From Carposina sasakii (Eukaryota; Arthropoda; Insecta; Lepidoptera; Carposinidae), in the NCBI GenBank assembly GCA_014607495.2, contig CP053163.1, forward strand, positions 5,002,716-5,066,715: 64,000 bases of DNA. The letters run 5' to 3'. The notes under the pieces are model-generated. The model was not told the DNA's origin. It searched no databases and was given only the letters and a program-made list of their open reading frames with translations. Shown here in pieces: positions 1 through 12,009 of this stretch; positions within the stretch are counted from its first letter, which is position 1, and each line of letters starts with the position of its first letter. The position numbers were made by a program, and so were the translations under genes.

Positions 1-155
1 ATTTAGAAAAGAGATGGTAAAATTCGTCATCCGAGTAATTGACCCGGTGGCTTAGTGGTTATAGCGGCTGGCACGGTTTTCAGTGGTCGTGGGTTCGATT
101 CCCACTCGGCTGAAGAATTTTTTCCATTTTCTTTATTAATAATTTTATGATTTAT
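1..155 (+). repeat. tRNA-like SINE or foldback repeat, copy 1
   Basis: A tRNA-like core at about 41-112 has an A-box-like TGGCTTAGTGG and a B box GGGTTCGATTCCC. It is followed by a T-rich tail. The first 40 bases, upstream of the core, recur almost unchanged in the copy at 12857, so the repeat unit starts before the tRNA-like head. The 5' flank and the 3' tail are imperfect inverted repeats of each other. It is a repeat and not a working tRNA gene, because the acceptor stem pairs poorly. The left end may lie outside the window. Confidence 0.75.
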
Positions 156-540
156 GACGTATTAAAAAAACTAATTACTAGATCTCTTTCAAACTAATTT
201 TATATTTTTTTAGTTTTATCATTCTCTTATTTTAGAAGTTATGGGGGGGATACGGGACACACATTTTACAACTTTGGATGTGTCTCTCGCGCAAACTATT
301 CAGTTTAGAAAAAATTATGTTAGAAACCTCAATATCATTTTTGAAGACCTATTCCATAGATATCGCACGTATGGGTTTGATCAAAAAAATTTAAGAGTTT
401 CAGTTCAAAGTATGGAGAAACCCCAATTTTTTTTCTTCTTTTATTTTTGTGTGAAAATCTTAATGCAGTTCACAGAATACATCTACTTACCAAGGTTTCA
501 ACAGTATAGCTCTTATAGTTTCGGAAAAAAGAGGCTGTGA

Positions 541-640
541 CATACGGACGGACAGACAGACAGACATGACGAAATTATAACGGTTCCGTTTTTTTCCATT
601 TGGCTACGAAACCCTTATAAAAACTAGCTGACCTATGCAC
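541..640. repeat. fragment of 'ggttccgt' interspersed repeat
   Basis: It holds a GACA/GACGGACA-rich run followed by ggttccgttttt and ggctacgaaaccct. The same ends occur in the fuller copies at 49189, 55992 and 57249. It is truncated here. Confidence 0.45.
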
Positions 641-1334
641 CGCTTTATTTTTTAGGTTCCCTAAAATCTGATTTAAAAAACTTTCATTTTATTTCATACA
701 AACCTTTTCCTAGACATTAGCAAACATAAAAAAGAAAGAATTAGCTAATTTCGTGTAGTAGCTTAGAAGATATGCGCGTACATACATTTCAGCGATTCAT
801 TTTTATTTATAGATAATCACAGATTAGGAGTTATTCAGAGAAATCGTTATTACAGACAAAGTCGCGGGGTATAACATACAAACAACATGAATATTGGAAG
901 ATAAGGGGGATATATTTAAATTCGATCAATATCAACTCGTAATTGATAGGCATAGGCTTACACGGTCCGTTGAAGGGGCTGGTTTCTTGAATATGGAAAT
1001 ATATTGTAATTCAAGGGTATAGTGGCTGTCCGAAATGGTTTATTCGAACTTAGTTTGAAACAGATATTTTGTAGAGATTAAATTGACGTTAAAGTGAACC
1101 GGTCGTGGCGGAAAAAGAGATTTGTTAATAGAAAAGCAATAAGTAAGTATAGATATATACCTATACCTACAAACAAACCCCCTATTTGTATTTTAACGAT
1201 ATCATCGTTTTCTATTTCTTTTCTCTTCGTTAATTAGTGGAAAAAATTTTGACCTCTTTTTTAACCTCTGCATTTGTAACCAGGATCATTACAGACTATG
1301 TATTTATATTTTTTTGTAAAATATTTTTTTTTTA

Positions 1335-1379
1335 TAATTATTAATAAAGAAATGGAAAAAGTTCTTCACCCGAGTGGGA
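1335..1379 (-). repeat. 3' fragment of the tRNA-like repeat
   Basis: On the minus strand this reads as the B-box end of the repeat (cccactcgggtgaag) plus its T-rich tail. The head is missing. Confidence 0.65.
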
Positions 1380-2349
1380 AATTTTGTCGATCAATTTTAT
1401 AATAATAAGTTTTTTGTCATAATGCATCGGTTTTCAATTTTTAATTATCTAAAATTGCATTTTAATGATTTTATGGCAAATAACATTACAGCAAAGTTAT
1501 TTAAAGTATCTTATTGTGTATTCATTATTACACAATAGTTGTGAATGTCATCGACATAGATGTGGATAAATAGTTAGATTACGTAGGTATCTAAAATGAG
1601 TGCAGTAAGTACCAATTTATAAGCAATAGTGTTGAATACATATTCATATATTTTATTTTATTATTCAAGAGACACATATAGTAGGTGATAATAAGAAAAA
1701 TAAGCTAACAGTGTTCAGTAGAAGGTTCACCACTGTCTATAAATAAATTTATTTTTTATCTTTTACAAAAGGCGAGATTGTATTGTATACTCCATTGTGG
1801 AACAGAACCAGCTAATGTTTCCAAGATTTCCGGTTCAGACGTCCATCACACGTATTCTTTCGTAGTCAGGTGCCAGTCACGTTCTGAGTGCGTGTACATT
1901 TCCTTTGTATTTATTACATTTTTATAACATTGAACGATGTTATAAAGAAAATTGGTCGCAAATATAAATTCGATGGTAATTCTTTGATATTAAACTAACA
2001 TTAAAAAAAGAGAGGTTATCTTACTTAAATGTATACTAGTGTACACCCGCAAGTCAGTCCTCGTGAACTCCAAAAAATGTCATAACTTAGTCTCTAGACT
2101 ACCTGTGCACTAAATTTTATTTAAATCGGATCAGGAGTTTTTGTGTGTGTTAAGTTAAAATGGGTGTGTTAAGAAAAAAGCTATGAACTGAACGTAGTCC
2201 AATATAAATAACTTGTCCAAAAAATTTGAGGCTCGAATGTATGACTATGAACGAATTATCCTAATTTTCCATATAATCTGCAGTTCTGGCTTCCTCACTT
2301 CGGGAATACGGCCTTTAAATGTAATTTGTAAAAATTATCCCATATAATT

Positions 2350-2578
2350 TAGCTTCTATGCTGCTCTGGGAGTAAAAAAACATATATATTACTACAGCTG
2401 CTTCTCTTCTCGGGCATACTGTGTTTTGTAGGCGATGGGTTGACCACCTGTCACTACTAACCGAATTTGTACATACTATACCCTCAAAATTGGTCAGAAG
2501 TGGCACCATTTGGTTCTATCGGCCCTTGGTGCTCGGCCTACCCCGTAAAGGCGTGATTATATGTTATGTGATGTATGC
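2350..2578 (+). repeat. interspersed repeat F, copy 1
   Basis: It matches the copies at 22732, 28972, 37441 and 46412 (core ggcgatgggttgaccacctg, then ttctatcggcccttggtgct, then ggcgtgattata). Several copies end in an (ATGT)n-like tail, which suggests a retroposed LINE or SINE 3' end. The class is unknown. Confidence 0.6.
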
Positions 2579-3184
2579 TATCCCATATAATCATCTGTAT
2601 AAGTTATTAGGTTTCTATTTTATTAAACGATGCTATCTAATACGTAAAAGTTAACCTAAATGACGTGTTTTTATTTAAGCCAGACCCTTTTTTATCCTAA
2701 TCTATCTTATAATGTACAATCTAAATAATTGAACATTCCTGCATGCCTGAACAAAAAAGCTAATCAACTTGCAATTTAATCTCCTACTAGAAAAAGGAAG
2801 GAAAAACTTTCTGTCATGATTTTTTCCCGTAGATTGCCCTATTTTTCTTGATACCGACGACCGACAGCCACTAAGTTAAGTACATCGACCAAAGTAGACA
2901 CTACGTAAGAGGAAAAGAAGCAAAAACTAAGCATGCTTGAGATTTGCGACAGTAATCGTGATGGTATCGTTCCCTGTAATAATTTTATCAGAACAGTGTC
3001 TCATTGAAGATTAAGAGAAATTAGAAGATTAAGAGTCGACTTAGGAATTTAGGGATGTTTTCTTAGGCTATGAGCTATTGTGCTTCTGCAGTTCTGACTA
3101 CCTACTCCATTGGCATCACTCGTGAGCGGATGGAACAATTTATATTTCAATATTGTACTGCTAATCATAATTGAACTGAATGAA

Positions 3185-3403
3185 CAGCCCACTGTAGAGA
3201 ACCTATCCACAAAATTTGAGACCCGAAATCACATGTTTATATTTCCGGATAGTATGGAGAATTTTAAAATATCTCAGGATTTTTTATACAATCTTGAAAA
3301 ATAAAAATGTGATTTCGAGTCTTAAATTTTGTAGATAGGTTCTCTATAGTGGGCTATTTACATAGCTTTTCGCTTAACATACCCTTTTTGTTACACCCTG
3401 TAT
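3185..3403. repeat. palindromic MITE family C, truncated copy
   Basis: An arm containing aaaatttgagacccgaaatc is mirrored by gatttcgagtcttaaatttt. The right end finishes gttacaccctgta, as in the complete copy at 26338-26590. The left terminus is missing. Confidence 0.65.
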
Positions 3404-4134
3404 AAACAGTAGGTACAACAATTACTGACCGGTATCTTATGATAGAAATCAGTTATTTGTTGGGAATGGGTACAGAAATATTAATTTCACATAACCTTAC
3501 TTTATACTTAAACTTTATTTTGTAAAATAAAAATGTATAAAGGTGCATTTTTGAAAAAGTTCTATTCAAGAAACCGTCGATTCCTTCTTCACAATGTTTC
3601 AGGAAGAAGTGCTTTATTGTGCTGAATAAGAAACCATTATAATCCTAATCGGTAGCACTAAAAGCCCCTAGTCGACCGCACTTGAGGAAAGTTTCGAGCG
3701 AGGTGCACTAAACGTAGAGTAGTTATCTCATTCATGAAATAGCGGTCGGTGTTATGCATGATGACAAAGTTAGGGGACAAAGTTTTACCTCTATAAAATT
3801 TATGCGAAATATTTGACATGAACATTAACTTTATTTTATAGTTAAAACCTGTTTAATGGGTGCTCAGGTAAGTTATGACCGAGTTTCCGTGCCGAAGTTA
3901 AGACTCGTTACTCAATTAGGGGATAGTCGGTGTCAGCCAAAGTTCGACCGTGTCCAGCCATAGGTGAAGCAATTTTGCAATACAGTATTAGATCACTAAG
4001 GGTTTTTGTTTTTTTTGTCTGCCACGATTTTGACCAAAATAATTAACTCGTATTATTCTCACATTAAGAATAAGAATATTAATTGTTCGTAGATACTTGT
4101 TGTTTGAGATATTACTTAAAATCTATAATAATAT
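3404..4134. other. no feature seen
   Basis: AT-rich intergenic sequence. I see no gene, RNA or clear repeat boundary in it. Confidence 0.5.
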
Positions 4135-4280
4135 GGTCGATTCCGGCAGTCACACTTGAACCTAAACGTAAAATTAGTCCTACCTGTCCTTTTCTCTCTC
4201 AGCCATTTATATTAAGAACGGAGAGAGATAGACCTGACTAAGAACAGGTTTAGGTTTAAGTGTGACTGCCGGAATCGACC
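4135..4280. mobile_element. 146-bp MITE with long TIRs, copy 1
   Basis: GGTCGATTCCGGCAGTCACA at the left is the exact reverse complement of tgtgactgccggaatcgacc at the right. Imperfect pairing continues inward through aacctaaa and the gagagaga motif. A second copy lies at 56388-56534. It has no coding capacity. Confidence 0.8.
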
Positions 4281-5317
4281 CTAATATGTATAAAGTTAAT
4301 ATAAATCATTTGCAACAAATTTTACTCGGTTCATTTTGCCATATTATATAGCCTTTCTACAGAAATTACTCATCTAATTGTACTTCCGCAAAACAAACTT
4401 TTTTTATGGCAATAGTTATCTTTAGTGCTACATAGCAAAAGAAGTTTTCCCGATCTTCTTTCATTCGTATAATAGTCGGTCGATGTTCCATGTCGAGAAT
4501 AATGGTTATAGTTTAAGTTTGTTCATGCTAAGAACCATTGCACACATTACCATGTGTGCAATACCACCAGTACTATGTCAGTTTTCTAACTGTGAAACTC
4601 TAATGCGGCGGATCTAAGGGCTGACTTTTCTAATGGTCAGATGCCCTTTCTGAATATATATAATAATATATGTATATAATGCTCATGATGTCTCTATCTC
4701 GATCAAGTTTCAGAGAAAGGCATCAAGTAAATAAAATAAAATAAAACTTTATCCATCAGATAGGCTATGTGACCATTGCAAAAAACTGTCCTTAATCATA
4801 AAAAACTATCAAAAGAAAATAATAATTGTAATCCTTTGAATTCATGAAGTTCACTAGAACAGTTAAAGGCCAAGAGTTCAAAACCCTCGTTGAAGCTATC
4901 TAGTTATAAATAAATCCATTTTGAATTCAATTTAGCGAAAATAAAGCAACTTTTCTCGGCAAAACAAATATATTTTTTTATGTAAAGTGTCAAGATCAAA
5001 TAGAATTTTAGGGTTCCCTTGAGTAGAAATGGAGAGACCTTTACAGATGCGTTTGTTTCATCTACCCGGGGATACTCGTAAGAGGTTGTTAAATTTTAAG
5101 TTAATTAAAACCGTTTTACGAAGATTACTTTTTGTGTAGATATTACACAAGTGCTATTAAAATGTGTTTTTTCGAAAGAATAAACTTAAAGAGATTACCT
5201 ACACTATAGTTATTTTGTGTGATATCCTGCCTTGAATTAACAGTATGTTATGAGTTTTGGACCTTATATGATGCCAGTTGGGATAGCTCCCAAACCATGA
5301 GTTCTTAAATCGATTCT
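4281..5317. other. no feature seen
   Basis: AT-rich intergenic DNA with short TA-rich runs near 4655-4680. No gene is supported. Confidence 0.5.
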
Positions 5318-5530
5318 ATTACCTATCTTGGGAAAGTATGTGTGTCTGTTTGTACGTCTTTCACGGCAAAACGTAGCGATGAATTGACGTGATTTTTAAG
5401 AGGAGATAGTTGAAGGAATGGAAAGTGACATAGGCTACTTTTTATCCCGGGAAAATATTTTTATACCGGATAACTTCGATATTTTATTTTTTCTGCAGTC
5501 CACGCGGACGCAGTCGCGGGGGTCCACTAG
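5318..5530 (+). mobile_element. non-autonomous Helitron, 5' truncated
   Basis: The 3' half is clear: tttatcccgggaaaatattt, then a hairpin-forming gtccacgcggacgcagtcgc, then GGGGGTCCACTAG followed by T. CTAG before T is the Helitron 3' terminus (CTRR, A/T insertion site). The 5' end is degraded. Confidence 0.65.
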
Positions 5531-5712
5531 TGGTAAATAAAGCTGATAGTAGGAACCAAATATATTGATTTTGTTTCTAAATAGAATCTGTATGTCATCA
5601 AAACTAATTGTTGTCGATAGTACCAGTTATTTTTCAATGGTTGAAGTTCGACTCGAATATTTTATGATCAGATTTTACAATTCAACGAGAAAAACAAATA
5701 CAAAAAAGTTAC

Positions 5713-5990
5713 CTCAAAACCTGAGCATGACTTGTCTCGAAATTACCACCGTCATCCGTTAAGAGCCAGCAGTCAAATAAAAGTCCCACGGTTGCTCCGC
5801 CCACATACCCCGCCACCCGCAATGCAAGGATACGCGTAAAGATCTGCGTAGTGTTAAAATTCGAAATTCGCGCGCTTTCGAGCAGGCGGGTCAACGCTAG
5901 GTCAAACGCAGAGAACATAAAAACCCATAGAGTCGTTATTATAATTGATTTCAATGTTATGTTTATTTTATTTTTGTTTGCAAAATACAA
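5713..5990 (-). pseudogene. possible exon or relic of an MFS-type membrane protein
   Basis: The minus-strand frame from the ATG at 5990 is open for 93 codons. It predicts a hydrophobic helix (about residues 15-35), a polar loop, a second helix, and the phrase GYVGGATVGLLFD. That spacing resembles TM1-loop-TM2 and the G-x3-G-x2-LFD end of TM2 in insect sugar-transporter-like major facilitator proteins. A plausible splice donor (GAG then gtaac) sits at 5713/5712, and an alternative one (CAG then gtttt) at 5721. I find no partner exons in the window, so it may be a lone first exon of a gene running left on the minus strand, a relic, or chance. The family assignment is inference from a short motif. 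Confidence 0.3.
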
Positions 5991-7318
5991 TTAAATTAAA
6001 ATAATTTATTTATTAATAAGTAATATAGGTATGTTAAAAAATCATTCATACAATAGAACACATTACCTGCATCATAGTTATATTTATGTATGAAATTCAT
6101 CCAATGCAACAAGTATTAGGAAGTTTTGAATAAAACGGATTAATGGTAGATATCAAAGATTTATTTTATATATCACAAAAAATAGTATCCGATACATATG
6201 TGAAATGGGACCAATTTACTCATGTAGATCGCTTTTAAAAAGGCTTTTAGGTGAGTCAATATGTTAAAATGTTACAAGTAGTAACTTAACAAATTTTTAT
6301 ATTAAGATGATTATGTAAAAAAATGCCGTTTCATTTAGGTAAATTGCTGTATGTTAAATATAAATAGTAGGTGTTTTTTTTTAAATAAAGGGTTAACAGG
6401 TATGTATAATGTGCATTCGCAATATTAGCTGTGCATAAATAAAAAAAACTTTATTTAAAGATAAATAGCGGTATGCGTATGCCACAAATATAAATTGCAG
6501 TTTGATACCGATAAACATACAAACTCATTATCTACAAACACACAAATATATAAATAAAATAAAACAACATTATATGAACGAGAAATGTACGTAGGTATAT
6601 ACGTACGTTTACGATGGGGGTACGTAAACCGACGGACGGAAGACAAGATGGTTGCCATTCATTCCAAGTGGTAACTTTTTAGATATGCAGTACTTACCTA
6701 AATAATATGTACCTATTTTAGCATAAGTGTTGTAAAATTAGTTTTATTAAGAAAGACCGCACTAGGCGGATAAACCCAAAGGGTTTTTGCTATCTAGTGT
6801 CTAAGTTTATTTAAAACGAAATGTAACATACTTTACTCAAATAAAAAATAATAAAAAAATAAGCAATATTCTCATTTGAGGATTTTGCTGTGCACTCAGT
6901 AATTTTTATATGAATTCCAATTATTTGTGACTAAAAAAAAATCATTTTATTTGATGTGCGTTTAAATACTATACAATTAAATTAAATGATTTTTCTTACT
7001 AATCCTCTACACTCCCCAAGAAATATATATGTACTATTTACCTTATACAGTAAAATACCTTCTGTTCTATGCTCCACCTCATCTGTTACCATCAAACTGT
7101 CAATCGGAGAGCTAAAATATGAAATGAGTTTAAAAATATCAAAAAAGTTTTAGTAGCCAAAAGTGAAAACAAGTGAGCAAAAACAACAAAATTATAGCAG
7201 GTAGGTAGGTTCTCACTCACTTTTCTTAAAACATCACAGGTGGTATTATTTCGGTATAAACTTTGACGGGCGACTCCAGGACTTTTTGTTCGGCACAATT
7301 GGTTTGAATTCTATAAAC
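5991..7318. other. no feature seen
   Basis: Very AT-rich intergenic sequence. Short ORFs here have no protein-like composition. Confidence 0.5.
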
Positions 7319-7323
7319 AAAAT

Positions 7324-8176
7324 AGTCCGGGAGGTAGCGTTGCATTTTTGATGGTGATTTTAGGCCGATCGATTTTGAGTGCAATTGATAGTTTAGATGA
7401 GAACATCAATTGAATTGAGCGTCAGCAGGCGCACTCAGGGTGGGGCGAGTGGGGAGAGAATGTCAAAAAAAAAATCCAAAAATTATTTCTGTTCGTCCGA
7501 AAATTTGCACATCAGTAGTTTTAACAATAATAATAATTATAGAAACCGTCAGCTGTGAAGAAAATGGCGGGTTGTACGTCAGCAGGTTATATATACCTAT
7601 ATTAAAAATAATTATTTTCATTTCATTTCCGGTCGAATGAAACTGATACAGGTTATTCTTTATGCTATAAAAATGATAAAAAAAAGCCTCAGCAGATCTA
7701 TCGATAGGGGTAAAATCGTCAGCAAGGTTAATGCATACTCGGATTGAATACCTGCTCGGCACATATGCATCCCCTTGCTGACGATTTTACCCCTATCGAT
7801 AGATCTGCTGAGGCTTTTTTTTATCATTTTTATAGCATAAAGAATAACCTGTATCAGTTTCATTCGACCGGAAATGAAATAAAAATAATTATTTTTAATA
7901 TAGGTATATATAACCTGCTGACGTACAACCCGCCATTTTCTTCACAGCTGACGGTTTCTATAATTATTATTATTGTTAAAACTACTGATGTGCAAATTTT
8001 CGGACGAACAGAAATAATTTTTGGATTTTTTTTTTGACATACTTGAAATTCTCTCCCCACCCTTACTGGAGCTGCTGACGTTCGAGTTACTCAATGACTA
8101 TCCATGAAAAGTACGTTATGACATTAATCAATCGACCAGAAATTATTTTGTAAAATGCAACGCTACCTCCCGGACT
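7324..8176. mobile_element. 853-bp foldback element with 5-bp target duplication
   Basis: Termini AGTCCGGGAGGTAGCGTTGC and its reverse complement at 8153-8176 are flanked by AAAAT on both sides (7319-7323 and 8177-8181). Inner arms of about 270 bp (roughly 7462-7728 and 7775-8042) are near-perfect inverted repeats around a spacer of about 45 bp. The outer arms are less similar. A motif close to CGTCAGCAG recurs in both arms, for example near 7421, 7577 and 7720, and in mirror image on the right. No transposase is present. The ORFs in the arms are mirror copies of each other, not genes. The superfamily is not assigned. Confidence 0.85.
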
Positions 8177-8181
8177 AAAAT

Positions 8182-8560
8182 ATTGTAGATAAGGAACTGC
8201 TGCCGAAGATGCTACGTAATAAGTAAAGATGGGTCGGATTAGGTAAAAATCGTACCTGTTCGACCTAATACATACTCATATTTATGCAATATGGCCGTTC
8301 CATTACTGTGATCCATTACGTATTAGATAAATACGTAGAATCTTTATTCGGTGAATATTTAGTATCGGTTTTCGGTGAATGATCCATTATCTAATAAATA
8401 CCTACGTAAAAAGAATAGTTGTGGAAATAGAAAATATCGTGATAATAGCGAAATGCATTTTTTATATTAGGTTAAATTTTTAATATTTAGTTAAATTGTT
8501 TTTAGTTTGTGTCAAATATTTTGTTTAAATAAAGGATTTTTATTTTGTAAAAAAAAAGGA
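8182..8560. other. no feature seen
   Basis: AT-rich DNA with a repeated tacgta/attagataaatac theme (about 8300-8405). No gene is seen. Confidence 0.45.
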
Positions 8561-8564
8561 AAAA

Positions 8565-8642
8565 AAAAGTCTTGTCTGTACCCGGATACGAACCAGGAAT
8601 ATCTGGTTTTCGACTCCGCCGATGTAACCGCTGGGCTATTAT
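8565..8642 (-). repeat. tRNA-derived SINE head or tRNA relic
   Basis: The minus strand has an A-box-like tagcccagcggtta and a B-box-like ggttcgtatcc, followed by a long T run that would end Pol III transcription. Pairing of the tRNA arms is imperfect. It is therefore a SINE head or dead tRNA and not a functional gene. Confidence 0.5.
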
Positions 8643-8796
8643 AAACTTGTTGGAAATGGTGAAAATCACCTTCATATTCTAATGATATTGTAGTATTTTT
8701 GCTAAATAATAAAATTGAAACTTATCGTCTATGCCTTACGGTTGATTTCTCATAATAAGATGATATTTTATGCGATACCTAATACCTAATGTCGTC

Positions 8797-9240
8797 TTGT
8801 ATCTGAATGCTGGGCCGTAAAGAAGGATAAAAATCAATTCCATGTAAGCAAGATGAGAATGTTGAGATGGATGTGTGGAGTTACAAGAATAGATAAAATA
8901 AGAAATGTGTATATAAGAGGAAGTTTGAAAGTTGCGCCGATCACAGACAAGTTACGAAGTAACCGTCTGTCTTGGTACGGGCATGTAAAGCTATATTATG
9001 AGTCTATGATGTAAAGCGACGGGATGAAAGGCATATTTTACAGAGAGCTTTGTGCATGAGTGTGGATGGATATAAAGAAAAGAAAGTAGACCAAAGAAAT
9101 GTTGGATGGACTGTGTGAGGGAGGATATGCGTGTACTGGGAGTGAGCCATGAGATGACGGATAATAGGGATGAATGGAAGAAAAGTACATATTGTGCCGA
9201 CCCCAAATAAATGGGAACAGGGCAGGAAGATGATGATGAC
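8797..9240 (+). mobile_element. RTE-like LINE, 3' end, dead copy
   Basis: The sequence starts with a tyr-gly-ser-glu-cys-trp-like segment of the ORF C-terminus. It continues through the RMLRWMCG-like and GRPKKCWMDCVRED-like motifs and ends after a stop with gggcaggaagatgatgatg. Frame breaks occur near 8985-9015. It shares this tail with the copies at 18340, 37744 and 40048 and with the SINE at 28618. Confidence 0.75.
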
Positions 9241-9537
9241 CTAATCATGTTGTATTAGGTACCGACTAGTATTGAAAAATACCTAATCCACATACCTATT
9301 CCAATATGATATTCCAATATGCCTCACCTGTAGTAGTAAGTAAGTTCCTTAGGTGAGTGAAAGATATTGTACCTACATATACTCGTAAATGTATATAAAA
9401 TTTGTGTATGTGCTTCATGTGTAAAGCAGTGCGCTTATAGAATACTTCTCATGCTGTGTGTGTGATTTCGGAACTAATTTCTTTTGTAGACTTTTACATA
9501 GATAAACAAAGCAACTAGCGCCATCGTTCAAAGGAAT

Positions 9538-9835
9538 TCTACCAATTTATAAAGGTGAAAGTTTGTATGTGTGTGAGTGTGTATGTTTGTTAGTTCATCA
9601 CGCAAAATCCTGAAATGTATGGAACAGCTGATTTTTTTCACTATATCGGAGTTGGCCCCATAGTGAAAGTTGTTTCTTTTTACTTTCCTAGTTTCGTGTC
9701 AAAGGCAAATCACTAATTTCGGAAAGACCTTATATTAGCTTAGGTACGTATCAGAATAACACATTATACTTTTTATCCCGGGTAAATATTTTATCCCGTA
9801 ATTTCGACATTTTGTTTTTTCTCCTGTCCATTATA
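9538..9835 (+). mobile_element. Helitron-like repeat, 3' truncated
   Basis: The left end tctaccaatttataaaggtg followed by gaaagtttgt resembles the 5' end of the local Helitrons. Later tactttttatcccgggtaaa and gacattttgttttttct match their 3' half. The terminal hairpin and CTAG are missing. Confidence 0.5.
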
Positions 9836-11957
9836 AAATGCATTCTCAGCACTAAACTTTACATACTTACTAATTATGATTATAGCTACTTACACCTTTG
9901 ATTCTCTCCCCTTTTTAGAAAATTCTCTCCAACGTTGAGCCATCTTCCTTTTGGAAACATATTTTTTAGTTTTATTTCCCATTAGTCCGAACTCAATCGA
10001 GTAATACCTACACCGCAAGATAATAAAAAATGCCACTGCCGTGGGCGAAAGCGACATAGACCCTACGTCGTCGGCGCACAGCGCGGTACTGAGCGTCAGC
10101 GGGCACGAAGTTACTATTTAACGCTTTTCTGTAAGCATTAGAGTAGAATATCGCTTGCACGCTAAACAACTGATTGAGCTCAGAAGTAAAGAGCGTAAGT
10201 CTCAAAAAGATTTTTATTAATTGTGTGTTCAATTATGATTGTTTTTTAATTTTGGCTTTACAAAAGTTTACTATCATTATTATCTTGACATCCGAATTTA
10301 TTTAAAACGCCTACCTCATGTAATAGCCGAAATAAAAGTAAAAATGACTAAAAAACATGTCGATTTCAAAAAACAAAACTATCGAGCGAAAATCATTAAA
10401 TCATGTTTTTGGCTTTACATGACATAGTTAAGGGTACTAAGAATATAGTGTAATAGTCTCACATTAAACAAACATGCACCCGTTTCAGCATATTTCATCA
10501 AAAAGATGCTAAATAAGGTCTGCCTCCTCTTAAGGGCATTGCGAGTCAACAAGCGTCGGGTCTACACCCCAAGGGCCCTGGTTTCCGAATGGCTACTTCT
10601 AGGACCTTGAGGGAAATCGCTTGGAACTACTCTCGATTTATGACGGCCGAACGCTTGTGCGCTGACCGTATATTGTAAATTGTACAAGTAAGGAAGTATG
10701 CTCTATATAGTATAGTTAGTTTAGAAATACAAAGTGCCTGTGGGTACCTACTGATATCATGAGCACATGATTTTATTGGCAATTCATGATATCTTATTTA
10801 TGTATGTACGTATCTAAGTTAAATGATCAGATGTGTTTCTTGATGACTACTTAACAATAAACTAAATCTACTTGTATATAGTAGTAGTAGTAATGCCGGT
10901 GGATTTTCTTGATTGGTATGCTAGAAAAATCTTTGTTGAAAACTCGTCTTGCCTCTATTTACTTTATTGAAAAATAATTAAGCAGCTGCTTATGTCCTAA
11001 GTCTCAATTAACTTATATAATAAAGTCAAAACTATCACATTTGTTAATATTTAGATATATGACCGATGACGCCGGGACCAAAAAAGAAATATTTACTTTC
11101 GATCTATTACTATATTTCAAAAGCGGCCCGAGCAAACTTTATTACGGTTTGTTATAAAAGTATTTTTTGTCGTATATCAAATTTCATAACTTTTCTACTC
11201 CTATCAAATCTGCCTATTGTGTATCATTGACAATTAAAAACTTAATCCAAGCTACACATTTATCTGTCGGATATTAAAGGTGAAAATGTGAATGGTTTGG
11301 TAGATTTTATATGGTTTTGGTAGAAACAACTAAGGTTTTAAACCCCATTTACATGATACCATTTTATTGAATATTCAAGTGCAATAATTATTGAATGATT
11401 TAGTGAATGGCTTAGATAGACCCTGCCAGTATATTGTTGCTTCAACAATGTATGTAATTCAAAGATAAAGAGGATAAATGTAAATCGAATTTGGAAAGAA
11501 CGGAAATTCGCTAATAAATGCACGTATGTACATGCATGCCATAAAAAAATAGGCAAAGTTCGACAGCAACATACTCATTTTTATGCTGTATTACGTTCAC
11601 TATGCTGTGACAGAATCCAAGCTCAAAAACTTCTGTTCGTCGCTTTCTACACTATGGCAGTCGCCGTAAAGTGGAGTTATATTGAGACAAATAGCTTTCA
11701 CCACTACCGAGGTCGGCCTTAACTCTCGTGTTAAACTTACCTTTAGTTTTTATGGTCCTGTCGTGATTTATACGCACGCGCCTTGCGTCGATATGAAAAT
11801 GGCTCTTGTCAACTCCTCTTGTTAACCATGGTTTACGCTTATAAACGATAAAAATTACGTACACTTATAACTTGCGACATCTCCTAAGTTCCATTGAATC
11901 TACTTAACTTAGCACTTAAATTTAATTAATTATGTAGCTATGTTACTACATACATAC
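9836..11957. other. intergenic; one GC-richer inverted-repeat patch
   Basis: No gene is supported. At about 10520-10670 a less AT-rich patch has imperfect inverted arms (gcgagtcaacaagcgtcggg near 10540 and ccgaacgcttgtgcgctg near 10648). This may be an old element. Confidence 0.4.
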
Positions 11958-12009
11958 ATATAGTTACGTCCGTCATTCCCAAAGAGTTTGGGCAATAGTG
12001 TGCAATTTA

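Larger units (their letters stand above)
156..3184. other. intergenic, AT-rich, repeat fragments only
   Basis: No ORF here has protein-like character. The only recognisable pieces are a fragment of the 'ggttccgt' repeat near 541-640, a 3' piece of the tRNA-like repeat at 1335-1379 (minus) and an interspersed repeat at 2350-2578. The rest is low-complexity AT-rich DNA. Confidence 0.6.

Noticed and set aside
41..112. Functional tRNA gene
   Set aside because: A and B boxes are present, but the acceptor stem is weak and the same unit is repeated with a tail, so it is a repeat.
7463..8060. ORFs of 97-99 and 66 codons on both strands inside the foldback at 7.3-8.2 kb
   Set aside because: They are mirror copies of each other because the DNA is palindromic, and the composition is isoleucine-rich read-through of AT-rich arms.
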